In this document: positions 60,747 to 63,867 of the stretch, one piece after another
Layout of the letters: each line of letters starts with the position of its first letter
How positions within the stretch are numbered: position 1 is the first letter of the stretch
Assembly: GCF_900497805.2 (NCBI RefSeq)
Contig: NW_020948983.1
Coordinates: forward strand, 20,871,202-20,935,201
DNA from: Vombatus ursinus
Taxonomy: Eukaryota > Chordata > Mammalia > Diprotodontia > Vombatidae
Direction: 5' to 3'
DNA: 64,000 nucleotides
Notes under the pieces: generated by a model
The model's database searches: none
What the model was told of the DNA's origin: nothing
Seen by the model: only the letters and a program-made list of their open reading frames with translations
Program-made: the position numbers and the translations under genes

Positions 60747-61461
60747 CAACAGCAGCATTTATGTAATACTTTAAGATTTTAGTACACTTTATAAACATCA
60801 TCTCATTTTATCATCACAACAACCCTGGGGAGTAAGTAATTTTATTATCCTTATTTTACAGATGAAGAAACTGAGGCAAATGGCAGTTAAGTGATTTGCC
60901 CAGGGTCACATAGCTAGTGTCTGAAGCTGGATTTTAACTCAGGTTTTCCTGACTCCAGTTTCAGCATTCTATCTATAGCTGCCTTCTTCATAGATTGGCC
61001 AGAGAGTGGGGGTACATGCTTTATGCAAGGGGGCATTCTGACTGGGAGTGATTTAGGGACTGGTGGTAGCCTGGGAGAATTTCTTCTCCCAGAAAGTTCC
61101 CTATCTATAAGCTCTGGAATCCTAGGACTAGAAGGAACTTCATTGTAAGGCTCCAGAATTGAGGCAGGGCTAGAGAGGGTTAGGAGCTTTCTTGGGTTTA
61201 AGTGCCATGCTCATGGGCAAGGTGGGGCTGTGTTTAGGATCATCCCACTGTACTTGATCTACCGGCCAGCAAACAGCATCCCATATGCCACTCTGGAGGA
61301 GTACCTGGGGAGGCCTTTGGAGCCGTACTGTGCTCGTGATTGGGAGATCGGCAGCACCCAGGCAGCCCCTGCCGCCTCTGAGGCTGCCCAGAAGTGTCGG
61401 ACCTTCCAGCACTGGTTATATCAGTGGACAAATGGCAGCTTTCTGGTCACAGACCTTGCAG
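22227..61461 (+). CDS. ALPK3: ALPK3, alpha-kinase 3 (whole gene span, 12 coding exons; 3' end outside)
   Basis: ALPK3 is a large muscle protein, reported at the M-band and nuclear envelope and probably a pseudokinase scaffold rather than an active kinase. Joining the twelve exons gives an open frame of 1525 codons with consistent phases and GT-AG introns. Domain order: short N-terminus, Ig-like domain 1 (about residues 75-170), a long low-complexity region (about 170-1220), Ig-like domain 2 (about 1224-1320), and the alpha-kinase domain from about 1328 onward. The frame runs off the right edge; by memory of the human protein about 170 residues are missing, so the full protein should be near 1700. 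Very close identity in the Ig and kinase blocks (for example [24 protein letters not shown]) makes the identification secure. The central region is much less conserved. I saw no frameshift or premature stop. Confidence 0.97.
22370..24457. other. ALPK3 intron 1, proximal part
   Basis: I assign no repeat here. The first 200 bases belong to the CpG island. From about 23690 to 24190 the sequence is repeat-free to my eye and has two overlapping ORFs of about 100 codons in different frames, with no recognised domain. Confidence 0.4.
24458..24527. repeat. (AAT)n-derived microsatellite
   Basis: An imperfect run of ATA/AAC/AAG triplets directly abuts the tail of the MIR3-like SINE that follows. Confidence 0.85.
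24528..24755 (-). repeat. MIR3-like SINE
   Basis: GTATAGTGCTTTAAGATTTG, GATCCTCACAAGAACCCTGG, GTGACTTACCCAGGGTCATA and CAGGTCTTCCTGACTCCAGG are in reverse MIR3 order. Confidence 0.8.
25232..25676 (-). mobile_element. 5'-truncated L1 with target-site duplication
   Basis: A reverse L1 3' UTR (CCCCAGTTATGTGTAAAAAC, TATAGGTTATACATGTGTAG, GTCATGTTGTGAAAGAAAAC) with a little of ORF2. Identical 15-bp TTAAAGACAACTTTT flanks it at 25217-25231 and 25677-25691. Confidence 0.88.
25745..25975 (-). mobile_element. L1 3'-UTR fragment
   Basis: TTATTTCTTCTCTCTCCCTC and GTGTCCAAAAATATATGTCT resemble the L1 end also seen at 46465-46600. Confidence 0.6.
26141..26178. repeat. (TG)n microsatellite
   Basis: Alternating TG with occasional TA: TGTGTGTATGTGTGTGTG. 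Confidence 0.85.
26179..26373. mobile_element. hAT-Charlie-like DNA transposon, truncated
   Basis: GGTAGTCTGGTGAAG on the left and CATGGACCCCAGATTAAGAA on the right belong to the same family as 63293-63512. The left terminus is lost in the TG microsatellite. Confidence 0.6.
26380..27034. other. ALPK3 intron 1, unassigned
   Basis: No repeat or exon recognised. Two overlapping ORFs of about 100 codons on opposite strands have no domain. Confidence 0.35.
27035..27272 (+). repeat. MAR1/MIR-type CORE-SINE
   Basis: GGAGTCAGGAAGACCTGAGT, GGGCAAGTCACATGATCTCT, CTCCCAGGGTTTTTGTGAGG and ATAAATGTTAGCTATTATAT are in order. Confidence 0.8.
27425..27610 (+). repeat. MIR-type SINE
   Basis: CTGGAGTCAGAGAACCTGGG, GGGCCTCAGTTTCCTTATCT and GTCTCTTCCAGTCCTAAGAT mark head, core and tail. 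Confidence 0.75.
27611..28019. other. ALPK3 intron 1, unassigned
   Basis: No exon or repeat recognised. Confidence 0.3.
28020..29740 (-). repeat. L2 LINE remnant with a SINE insertion
   Basis: Reverse L2 words occur in sequence, such as AAGAGCTAGGCCTTGAAGG, CACAGAGGTCCTTAAGAGCC and AGAAAAATGGCATGATAATA. It is strongly diverged and interrupted by the tRNA-SINE at 28661-28916. Confidence 0.5.
28661..28916 (+). mobile_element. Long-form marsupial tRNA-SINE, near full length
   Basis: The head GGCAGCTGGGTGGTGCAATG, the body GACACTTACTAGCTGTGTGA and the long tail unit TGACAAACCATTCTAGTATC then AAACCCCAAATAGGGTCACA are all present. It ends in A-rich ACAACAAC. Confidence 0.9.
29765..29850 (+). repeat. 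MIR 3' fragment
   Basis: TTTCCCCATTTACAAGATGA and GGTTCTAACTCTATGATCCT are MIR core and tail. Confidence 0.5.
29851..31510. other. ALPK3 introns 1-2 around exon 2, unassigned
   Basis: Apart from the 39-nt exon I see no repeat I can name. There is a T-run at 31476-31487. Confidence 0.35.
30791..30829 (+). CDS. ALPK3: ALPK3 exon 2 (39-nt microexon)
   Basis: Acceptor TTTCTGCTTAG and donor AG|GTAAAC bound a 39-nt exon coding for [13 protein letters not shown], with the flanking residues split over both junctions. It matches the human segment LSSNRLSHPSSGR, which sits between the exon 1 and exon 3 sequences. It keeps phase 2 on both sides, so skipping it would preserve the frame. Confidence 0.95.
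31515..31690 (+). repeat. MIR-type SINE
   Basis: GACCTGAATTCAAATCCCAG, CTGGGCCTCAGTTTCCTCAT and TTTCTCCTAGCTCTCATTAG are in MIR order. Confidence 0.75.
31692..31942 (+). repeat. MAR1/MIR-type CORE-SINE
   Basis: AGACCTGAGTTCAAATGTGA, TGGGCAAGTCACTTAACCTC and TCCCAAGGCTGTTGTGAGGA lead to TAAATGCTAATTACTATTAT. Confidence 0.8.
31943..32619. other. ALPK3 intron 2, mostly unassigned
   Basis: A weak L2-like piece in reverse lies at about 32470-32530 (AGTACCTATGGTGTGTAAAC). Nothing else was recognised. Confidence 0.35.
32620..32762 (-). repeat. MIR fragment
   Basis: GGTTAAGGACTCCTCCAGGG, TCACAGAGCTGGTATATGTC and CTGTCCATTGTACCATACTA. Confidence 0.55.
32830..33060 (+). repeat. MIR/MON-type CORE-SINE
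   Basis: GGAGGATCTGGATTTGAATC, GAGTAAGTCACTCAACCTCT and the tail ATGAAATCACAGGTCTCATT. The same tail type occurs at 53465-53700. Confidence 0.65.
33061..35866. other. ALPK3 intron 2, long stretch without recognised repeats
   Basis: About 2.8 kb with no repeat that I can name and no ALPK3 exon. Such a repeat-poor stretch in a repeat-rich gene may hold enhancer sequence, but I see no specific element beyond a CACGTG E-box near 34231. A T-run lies at 35092-35102. Confidence 0.35.
35867..35988 (+). CDS. ALPK3: ALPK3 exon 3 (start of Ig-like domain 1)
   Basis: It codes for residues 61-101, [20 protein letters not shown] to RFTCIVT. Cys98 is the B-strand cysteine of the first Ig-like domain. Acceptor CCTTCCCAG, donor ACAG|GTAAGG. 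Confidence 0.96.
36280..36510 (-). repeat. MIR-type SINE
   Basis: CCCATTTTACAGATAAACTG, AAACTTGAGTCTTCTGATTC. Diverged. Confidence 0.5.
36640..36915 (-). repeat. MIR3-like SINE
   Basis: ACATTTATGTAGCACTTTAA, GGTTTGCAAAGCTTTCTAGA, GATCCTCACATCAATCCCTT, TTGAGGAAACTGAGTCTCAG. Confidence 0.75.
37217..37291. repeat. (GT)n microsatellite with GTGAGT interruptions
   Basis: GTGTGTGTGTGAGTGTGTGT continues for about 75 bp in intron 3. The embedded GTGAGT words look like splice donors but have no exon beside them. Confidence 0.9.
37385..37530 (-). repeat. L2 3'-end fragment
   Basis: AAGGCACTGTGCTAGACTCC, TGGTTCCTGCCCTCAGAAAG, CTTACATTCTATCATATAC. Confidence 0.65.
37620..40369 (-). mobile_element. HAL1-like LINE: 5' UTR, ORF1, 3' region, no ORF2
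   Basis: Read on the minus strand, the element starts at 40369 with GGGGGCAGAGCCAAGATGG, the usual L1 5' end, and has a leader of about 800 bp. ORF1 follows (about 39557 to 38475): [16 protein letters not shown], a lysine/glutamate-rich coiled coil ([20 protein letters not shown]), then after one frame break around 39100-39200 the RRM and C-terminal region ([35 protein letters not shown]). After the ORF1 stop there is only pyrimidine-rich non-coding sequence, with a 3'-UTR-like piece at 37690-37870 and no EN or RT coding. That is the HAL1 plan, though an internally deleted L1 is possible. The left boundary is uncertain. Confidence 0.75.
38306..38346. repeat. (CTAT)n microsatellite
   Basis: TATCTATATCTATATCTATA runs into CTATCTATCTATCTATCTAA. 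Confidence 0.85.
40405..40678 (-). repeat. Inverted repeat, left arm (274 bp)
   Basis: Its reverse complement matches 41767-42040 over 274 bp with a single mismatch (40592 against 41853) and no gap. The arm holds a minus-strand L2 3' end plus a short L3/CR1 piece. It stops abruptly at 40405, 35 bp from the 5' end of the HAL1-like element. Confidence 0.95.
40679..41344. other. Spacer of the inverted repeat, unassigned part
   Basis: No named repeat or exon recognised in this part of intron 3. Confidence 0.35.
41345..41602 (-). repeat. L3/CR1 3'-end fragment
   Basis: GGTCATCTAGTCCAACCTCC, GGAATCTTCTTTCTAACATC and CTCACTACCTCACAAAGTG match L3/CR1 in reverse. The copy appears to resume at about 41985-42065, split by L2 sequence. 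Confidence 0.6.
41603..41644 (+). mobile_element. Poly(A)-only retro-insertion with 14-bp target duplication
   Basis: AAGAATACAAGTTC (41603-41616), then 14 A residues (41617-41630), then AAGAATACAAGTTC again (41631-41644). This is the signature of target-primed insertion where only the tail was copied. Confidence 0.75.
41638..41745 (+). repeat. L2 3' end
   Basis: AAGTTCCTTGAAGGAAGGGG, TATCCCCAGTGCCTAGGACA and TTTATTAATTGATTGAT. Confidence 0.7.
41767..42040 (+). repeat. Inverted repeat, right arm (274 bp)
   Basis: This is the partner of 40405-40678. The arm holds a plus-strand L2 3' end (AGGAAGCCTTTTCCAACC to TAGTAGGTCCTTAGGAAATG), then L3/CR1 sequence (GCCTAATCTCTTTTCCACAA, TTTGAAGATATCAT). 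The L3/CR1 match carries on past the arm edge (GTCCCTCCTAAG), so this copy sits in its original context. Confidence 0.95.
42066..42739. other. ALPK3 intron 3, unassigned
   Basis: No named repeat recognised. TTTTAGCTCAGTGG near 42566 resembles a tRNA A box, but no matching B box or cloverleaf follows. Confidence 0.35.
42740..43135 (+). repeat. L2 LINE remnant
   Basis: TTCATGCTGTTCCCTCCACC, GGCTTAAATGCCATCTCTTC, AGCACCTAGGACTCTTTGTT, TTCAATAAATATTTATAAAG follow L2 order to its 3' end. Confidence 0.75.
43378..43640 (+). pseudogene. 7SL (SRP) RNA retropseudogene
   Basis: The start GCCAGGCTTGGTGGCACACA and GAGAGGCTGAGGTTGGCAGA correspond to the 5' (Alu-domain) part of 7SL RNA. The match continues into the S domain: TTGGGTGTCTGCACCAAGTT, CACCAGGTTACTAAAGGAGG, GTTGATCAGTGATGGGACTG and CTGTGAGAAGCC. 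The S domain rules out an Alu or B1 element and fits a diverged 7SL copy. No pol III promoter context or clean tail is evident, so I take it as a dead copy. The right end is uncertain. Confidence 0.8.
43750..43935 (+). repeat. MIR-type SINE
   Basis: ACTGGGAGTCAGGAGACATA, TCCTCAGTTTCTCCATCTGT and CTATAATCCTATGATT. Confidence 0.7.
44064..44275 (+). repeat. MAR1-type CORE-SINE
   Basis: GAGGCAGCTAGGTGATATAG, AGACCTGAGTTCAAATCTTG, AGAGTTGTTGTGAGGATAAA, AAGCTAGCTATTGTTATTAT. Part of the head is deleted. Confidence 0.8.
44477..44594 (+). CDS. ALPK3: ALPK3 exon 4 (Ig-like domain 1, middle)
   Basis: It codes for residues 102-140, [20 protein letters not shown] to RHTLQLY. Trp110 is the core Ig tryptophan. 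Acceptor CTCCCCAG, donor TACAA|GTGAGT. Confidence 0.97.
44595..45019. other. ALPK3 intron 4, unassigned part
   Basis: No repeat or exon recognised between the exon 4 donor and the L3/CR1 remnant. Confidence 0.3.
45020..45725 (-). repeat. L3/CR1 3' end, long copy
   Basis: AAAGATCATCTAGTCTAACC, CACAGAATCTCTGAGTTGGA, CCTAGTTCTTCCTTCTGAGG and TGCAGCCTAAGACTGCATTA follow the reverse L3/CR1 3' sequence. A MIR core fragment may overlap the left end. Confidence 0.65.
45905..46045 (-). repeat. MIR fragment
   Basis: TCATAGAATCATAGATAGAC, GGAGATGAGGAAACTGAGGG, CAAGTGGCAAAGCCAGGATT. Confidence 0.6.
46050..46210 (+). repeat. MIR fragment
   Basis: CTTAGAGTCAGAACATCTGA, GGGCCTCAGTTTACTTACCT, GATCTCTTTCAGTTCTTTGT. 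Confidence 0.6.
46465..47186 (-). mobile_element. L1 3' end, old copy
   Basis: TTCTCTCCTTCCCACTTCCT, GTCTAAAAATGTATGTTTCA, GGTTTTTCTGAACCCACTCC, AATTCTTTGCCACTACCAAA track the L1 3' UTR and ORF2 end in reverse, more diverged than the other L1 copies. Confidence 0.7.
47187..47345 (-). repeat. MIR fragment
   Basis: TTCATTTTACAGATGAGGGA, GAGGCCCAGAATGATTAAGT, GGCCAAGGTTATATAACTAG. Confidence 0.65.
47346..47844. other. ALPK3 intron 4, unassigned
   Basis: No repeat I can name and no exon. Confidence 0.35.
47845..48070 (+). repeat. MAR1/MIR-type CORE-SINE
   Basis: CTTGGAGTCAGGAAGACCTG, CCTGGGTCAGTCACTTAATG, AGAATTGTTGTAAGGATCAA. Confidence 0.75.
48221..48336 (+). mobile_element. WSINE1-like marsupial SINE
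   Basis: GGGCAGCTAGGTGGCGCAGT, GGAGTCAGGAGGACCTGACT, GACACTTACTATGTGACCCT, then a C-run. Confidence 0.88.
48438..49029 (-). mobile_element. 5'-truncated L1 with target-site duplication
   Basis: A reverse L1 3' UTR and end of ORF2 (CAACAATCACTTCCATAAGC, CATCAGACCATACAAGTCTT, GCCATTCCCCAATTGATAGA). Identical 14-bp CAAAAGGGGGACTT flanks it at 48424-48437 and 49030-49043. Confidence 0.92.
49337..50603 (+). CDS. ALPK3: ALPK3 exon 5 (end of Ig1, first part of central region)
   Basis: It codes for residues 141-563. It begins [18 protein letters not shown], finishing the Ig domain, then the very conserved [20 protein letters not shown], a lysine-rich probable helix, and [17 protein letters not shown]. 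Beyond that the sequence is low complexity, with conserved islands [14 protein letters not shown] and [12 protein letters not shown]. Acceptor CCTCTAG, donor GAG|GTAAGA; it ends in phase 0. Length 1267 nt. Confidence 0.97.
50604..51270. other. ALPK3 intron 5, unassigned part
   Basis: No repeat or exon recognised after the exon 5 donor. Confidence 0.35.
51275..51482 (+). repeat. MAR1/MIR-type CORE-SINE
   Basis: AACTAGGTGGTACAGGGGAC, GGCCTCAGTTTCCTCATCTG, GTTGTTGTAAGGATAAAATG, AATGCTAGCTATC. Internally deleted. Confidence 0.75.
51715..52080 (+). repeat. MIR-family fragments
   Basis: A partial CORE-SINE (GAGTCTCAGTTTCCTCATCT to TAAAGGGCTTTGAAAATTTT) is followed by a diverged MIR (GGAGTTAAGAAGTCTTGGGT, GGGCTTCAGTTTCCTGATCT). 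Confidence 0.6.
52165..52390 (-). repeat. L2 fragment
   Basis: GACTTGGTGCACAGCCCTTC, CCCCTGTCCTTGAGAAGCCC, CACGGGCTAGTTAGGGAGGC. Confidence 0.5.
52391..53329. other. ALPK3 intron 5, unassigned
   Basis: No named repeat. The sequence is A/C- and G-rich with short CCCCACCCC and GGGGGTGGGGGTGGGG runs near 52390 and 52545. Confidence 0.35.
53330..53700 (+). repeat. Two MIR/MON-type CORE-SINEs
   Basis: The first copy reads GGATCTAGAGTCAGGAGAGA, then CATTTATAAAATGGGGTTAA. The second (about 53465-53700) has AGACCTGAGTTCAAGTCCTG and the tail AATAGAGGGAATTTCCTCAT. Confidence 0.65.
53775..55755 (+). CDS. ALPK3: ALPK3 exon 6 (large central exon)
   Basis: It codes for residues 564-1223 and is the least conserved part. 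Residues of about 600-655 form a degenerate acidic/TQ repeat ([20 protein letters not shown]) that is longer in human. Conserved islands are [19 protein letters not shown] (about 914-932), [19 protein letters not shown] (about 966), [16 protein letters not shown] (about 995) and [18 protein letters not shown] near the end. Acceptor GTTCTCAG; donor AAGG|GTGAGA, in phase 1. Length 1981 nt. Confidence 0.96.
55756..56255. other. ALPK3 intron 6, unassigned
   Basis: No repeat or exon recognised. Confidence 0.3.
56260..56500 (-). repeat. L2 3'-end fragment
   Basis: GGCAACACACTGTGCTTTGG, TATAGTTTACAGTCTAATAG, AAGTGATATGCGAGAAATAC. Confidence 0.6.
56515..56705 (+). repeat. MIR-type SINE
   Basis: GACTCTGGAATCTTGGGTTC, GGGTCTTGATTTCCCCTTCT, TCTCTTCCAGCTCTACCCCT, ATGATCCTATG. 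Confidence 0.75.
57005..57165 (-). repeat. MIR-family fragment
   Basis: AGAAGGGACCTTAGAGGCCA, GGCCAGGGTCACACAGTTTG, GTCCTGACTCCAGATCCAGT. It ends about 80 bp before exon 7. Confidence 0.6.
57248..57395 (+). CDS. ALPK3: ALPK3 exon 7 (Ig-like domain 2, first half)
   Basis: It codes for residues 1224-1272, [18 protein letters not shown] to [14 protein letters not shown]. Cys1247 and Trp1260 are the Ig core residues. Acceptor CCCATCAG, donor GGAG|GTAAGA. Confidence 0.97.
57682..57809 (+). CDS. ALPK3: ALPK3 exon 8 (Ig-like domain 2, second half)
   Basis: It codes for residues 1273-1315, including [17 protein letters not shown]. This DxGxYxC motif supplies the second Ig cysteine (Cys1297). Acceptor TTGTTCACAG, donor GAGG|GTGAGT. 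The intron before it is only 286 nt. Confidence 0.97.
57930..58490 (-). repeat. L2 remnant
   Basis: CTTGGCATTGTGCTGAGCAT, CAGTCTGTGCTCTCAAGGGG, TATTCCAGCCATGGGAGGCA, then CATTCAGTGT at the exon 9 acceptor region. It fills most of intron 8. Confidence 0.55.
58514..58549 (+). CDS. ALPK3: ALPK3 exon 9 (36-nt microexon)
   Basis: It codes for [12 protein letters not shown] plus one base, linking Ig domain 2 to the kinase domain. It matches human [13 protein letters not shown]. Acceptor CCCATTCAG, donor GAAG|GTAGAG. Phase 1 on both sides, so it is a multiple of three and could be skipped in frame. Confidence 0.95.
58668..58754 (+). repeat. 87-bp direct duplication, copy 1 (intron 9)
   Basis: It starts TATGCACCAACCCTTTAACA and ends GGAGGACTAGCCTA. 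It matches 60072-60158 with six substitutions and no gap. Not part of any repeat family I recognise. Confidence 0.9.
59066..59346 (+). CDS. ALPK3: ALPK3 exon 10 (alpha-kinase domain, N-lobe)
   Basis: It codes for residues 1328-1421, [20 protein letters not shown] to GRNYDVTIQ. This is the start of the alpha-kinase fold. TCVIKV (Lys1396) lies in the region where active alpha-kinases have the nucleotide-binding lysine; that equivalence is a guess. Acceptor CTCATCCAG, donor CAG|GTACTT. Confidence 0.97.
59545..59700 (-). repeat. L3/CR1 3'-end fragment
   Basis: AAGATCTCAGAGGTGGAGGG, TTTAATCTCCTGCCCAGTGC, GGTGATCCATGTCATTGAGA. It fills much of intron 10. Confidence 0.5.
59749..59837 (+). CDS. ALPK3: ALPK3 exon 11 (alpha-kinase domain)
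   Basis: It codes for residues 1422-1450, [20 protein letters not shown] to FGEVP. Acceptor CCCTCTAG, donor GA|GTAAGT, in phase 2. Confidence 0.97.
60072..60158 (+). repeat. 87-bp direct duplication, copy 2 (intron 11)
   Basis: Partner of 58668-58754, in the same direction 1404 bp downstream, with exons 10 and 11 between them. Confidence 0.9.
60159..60680. other. ALPK3 intron 11, unassigned
   Basis: No repeat or exon recognised. Confidence 0.35.
60695..60750. repeat. (AAT)n microsatellite
   Basis: About 16 AAT units followed by AAC/AGC units, directly abutting the tail of a MIR3-like SINE. Confidence 0.95.
60751..60985 (-). repeat. MIR3-like SINE
   Basis: GCATTTATGTAATACTTTAA, ATCATCACAACAACCCTGGG, GATGAAGAAACTGAGGCAAA, CAGGTTTTCCTGACTCCAGT. 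Confidence 0.85.
61238..61461 (+). CDS. ALPK3: ALPK3 exon 12 (alpha-kinase domain)
   Basis: It codes for residues 1451-1525, [20 protein letters not shown] to GSFLVTDLA, plus one base of the next glycine. Asp1523 in TDLAG lies where active alpha-kinases have DLQG. Acceptor TGTGTTTAG, donor GCAG|GTATGA. The next exon (human begins VDWKMTDVQI) is not in the remaining 2.5 kb. Confidence 0.97.
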
Positions 61462-61739
61462 GTATGAGGGCTTGGGGGACTGGGGAATGGCAGGGGACTG
61501 AAGACGCCCAGGTGGGATCATGTTCATCCTCATGGGGGATTCTGGGAGGGAATGAGGCTTCCTGTAGGGACTGGTACTCGAGATGAACTTTGAAGGGATT
61601 CTAAGAGGTAAAGGGGTTAGTTAGGGTTAGGAATGCTTTTTAGGTATGGGAGATAGCCGGTACAAAGGCACAGAGACAGGAGTTAGAGGAACATTGAACA
61701 GATGGGTTTAGCTGGAAGGTAGACTGTGTGAAGGAAATA

Positions 61740-61985
61740 ATGTCAGTCAGTCAACAAGTACTTATTAAGTACTTATTATGTACCAGCTCTGTGCTGAGTG
61801 CTGGGATATAAGGTAAGACAAAAACATGCTCTCTTTAATGTGAAATAATCCTGGACCCAGACTGTGAAAAGGGCTTTTCATACTAAGCTGAAGAGTTTCC
61901 ATCTTAAACCAGAGGCATGTGGGAGTCATCGAAACTTGTTGAGCAGGAGAGGTGACAGGCGCAGGCTTGTCCTTTAGAGATTCAC
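61740..61985 (-). repeat. L2 fragment
   Basis: GTCAACAAGTACTTATTAAG, GTACCAGCTCTGTGCTGAGT, GGCATGTGGGAGTCATCG. Confidence 0.6.
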
Positions 61986-62224
61986 TAGTTGTTCATTACA
62001 AAAATGAGTTCCTTGAATCAATTCCCCAAAGTACTGTGGCATTGGCTTCCTTTATCCTTGATAACCATTACAATGATTTTTAAAATTCAAGAAAAGGTAT
62101 ATTTTTTATGCTATTTATTTAGACTATGTTATTGTGGGGAAAAGAACTTCTAACTTTCTGAGAGGCTCATAGGGCCACCTTGGCATTTCCCCATGTAACT
62201 GGGCATGGGTGTGTGGGACAAGAA

Positions 62225-62400
62225 TCAACTAATCCATAAACATTTTGCTAAATGCTGGGGATACAAATGGAGGCAAAAGACAGTCACTGCCCTTAAGGAG
62301 CTCACAATCTCACAAACTCTATGATATCAGTGCAGGAACACTTTCTTCCATATAGTTCTCACACTGCCTGGCACACAGTAGGTGCTTATTGACTGACTGC
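62225..62400. repeat. L2 fragments in both directions
   Basis: A reverse piece (TTTTGCTAAATGCTGGGGAT, CACTGCCCTTAAGGAGCTCA) is followed by a forward 3' end (CTGCCTGGCACACAGTAGGT, GCTTATTGACTGACTG). Confidence 0.65.
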
Positions 62401-63120
62401 CACATTGCTCAGTCTTTCCTCTGACTTTGTGTCTGTAAATAAGCTGAAGTAACAGTAAGTGAGTGGGGAGGCCCTTGTGCCTTTTTCTCCTCTACTTTTA
62501 AAACTAGCTCTCAGGAAAGCTCTTATAAAGTTAGAATAATACAATCCAATAGTCATCATTAGTATTACATGACTTCTACTAATTATGCTAATGCTAACGA
62601 TTCTCTCTCCTCCACTGTGACATGGAGGTGACCCTGTCCTTGAGGGCCACACCAGCAGAACACAAACCTTCCCTCTCCATAGAGACTCTGAACATAGGCC
62701 CTAGTGTGGATTGTGTGCCTGGCTTCTATGGACCAGCCTAAGCTAGCTCAGTTAGGAGAGAGAGCCTTATCACCAGGAGGATGACTTTGGAGTGAATCAA
62801 TTCCTTAGCAACAACAGTTCACATAGACCATAGATGGTGATCTAGGATTTACTAAGGTAGAGAGGAGTCGAAATCTGCATTGGTGAGGGGAGTACCTACA
62901 ACCCTGATAAAATCTTGTATCTTCAAAGTGCTGAGGTAGCAGTAATAACAATAATAATCAAGTTGTCACTAACAGTTCCAGCATCTCACAGTTAGAAAGA
63001 AGCTGATGGGTGGGTTATCTATCCCCAGCGCGTATCTGAGCAGGGACCCCTGTACATTACATTTTATGTACATTTATATAAATTGCATTTTATGTAATCC
63101 TTTACCATTGTGAGTGTTTT
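62401..63120. other. ALPK3 intron 12, unassigned
   Basis: A/T-rich, no repeat named and no further ALPK3 exon found. Confidence 0.35.
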
Positions 63121-63124
63121 CATA

Positions 63125-63545
63125 TACCCTCTGGGAGGTGGTGTGACATGATGGGAAAAGCACTGGCCTTGGAGTCAGTGGGCCTGAGTTCAAATCCTGC
63201 CACTTATTACCTGTGTGACTTTGGGCAAGGTCACTTACACTCTCATGGCTTTAGCCCTTTCATCTATAAAATGAGGGATTTGAATTAGAATTCAGGGGTT
63301 CTTAACTTTTCTATATGTCACAGACCCTATGGTAATCTGGTGAAGATTATAGATTCCTCAGAATGCTTTAAATATATATAAAAACAAGAAAAAAATTATA
63401 ATGAAATAAAGGGGTAATAAAGAGGAAACTTTCCATTCAAGTTTGTGAACATCTGTGAAATCTATCTATAGACTCCTTAAGGGGTCCCAGGTTCCCAGGG
63501 TAAGAACCCTTGGACTACATCTTAGGTCCTTTCAAGATCTCATTT
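63125..63545 (+). repeat. MIR-type SINE split by a hAT-like element
   Basis: GCCTTGGAGTCAGTGGGCCT, GAGTTCAAATCCTGCCACTT and TTCATCTATAAAATGAGGGA precede the break. GACTACATCTTAGGTCCTTT resumes the tail after 63512. Confidence 0.65.
63293..63512. mobile_element. hAT-Charlie-like non-autonomous DNA transposon
   Basis: The termini CAGGGGTTCTTAAC and GTAAGAACCCTTG pair as inverted repeats. The interior TGTCACAGACCCTATGGTAA, then TCTGGTGAAG, is shared with the copy at 26179-26373. Confidence 0.7.
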
Positions 63546-63672
63546 GATCCTTATAATAACACTGTGAGAGGTAGGGAGGGCAGATGACATTATCCCCACT
63601 TTACAGATGAGAAAACTGAGGCCCAGAGAGGAGTGACTTGCTCAAAGGTATCCAGCTAGTGAATTTAAAATG
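63546..63672 (-). repeat. MIR-type SINE fragment
   Basis: CACTTTACAGATGAGAAAAC, TGAGGCCCAGAGAGGAGTGA, CTTGCTCAAAGGTATCCAGC. Confidence 0.7.
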
Positions 63673-63693
63673 ACTCCCCACAAATCCTTTCTC

Positions 63694-63848
63694 TTTTTTT
63701 TTTGTTTGTTTTAGGCAATTGGGGGTAAGTGACTTACCCAGGGTCACACAGCTAGTAAGTGTCAAGTGTTTGGTCTGAGGTCAGATTTGAACTCAGGTCC
63801 TTCTGACTTCAGGGCTGGTGATCTATCCACTGAGCCACCTAGCGGCCA
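63694..63848 (-). mobile_element. WSINE1-like marsupial SINE
   Basis: A T-run, then TTAGGCAATTGGGGGTAAGT, GGGTCACACAGCTAGTAAGT and CCACCTAGCGGCC. Confidence 0.88.
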
Positions 63849-63867
63849 GCCCACGAATACTTTCTTA

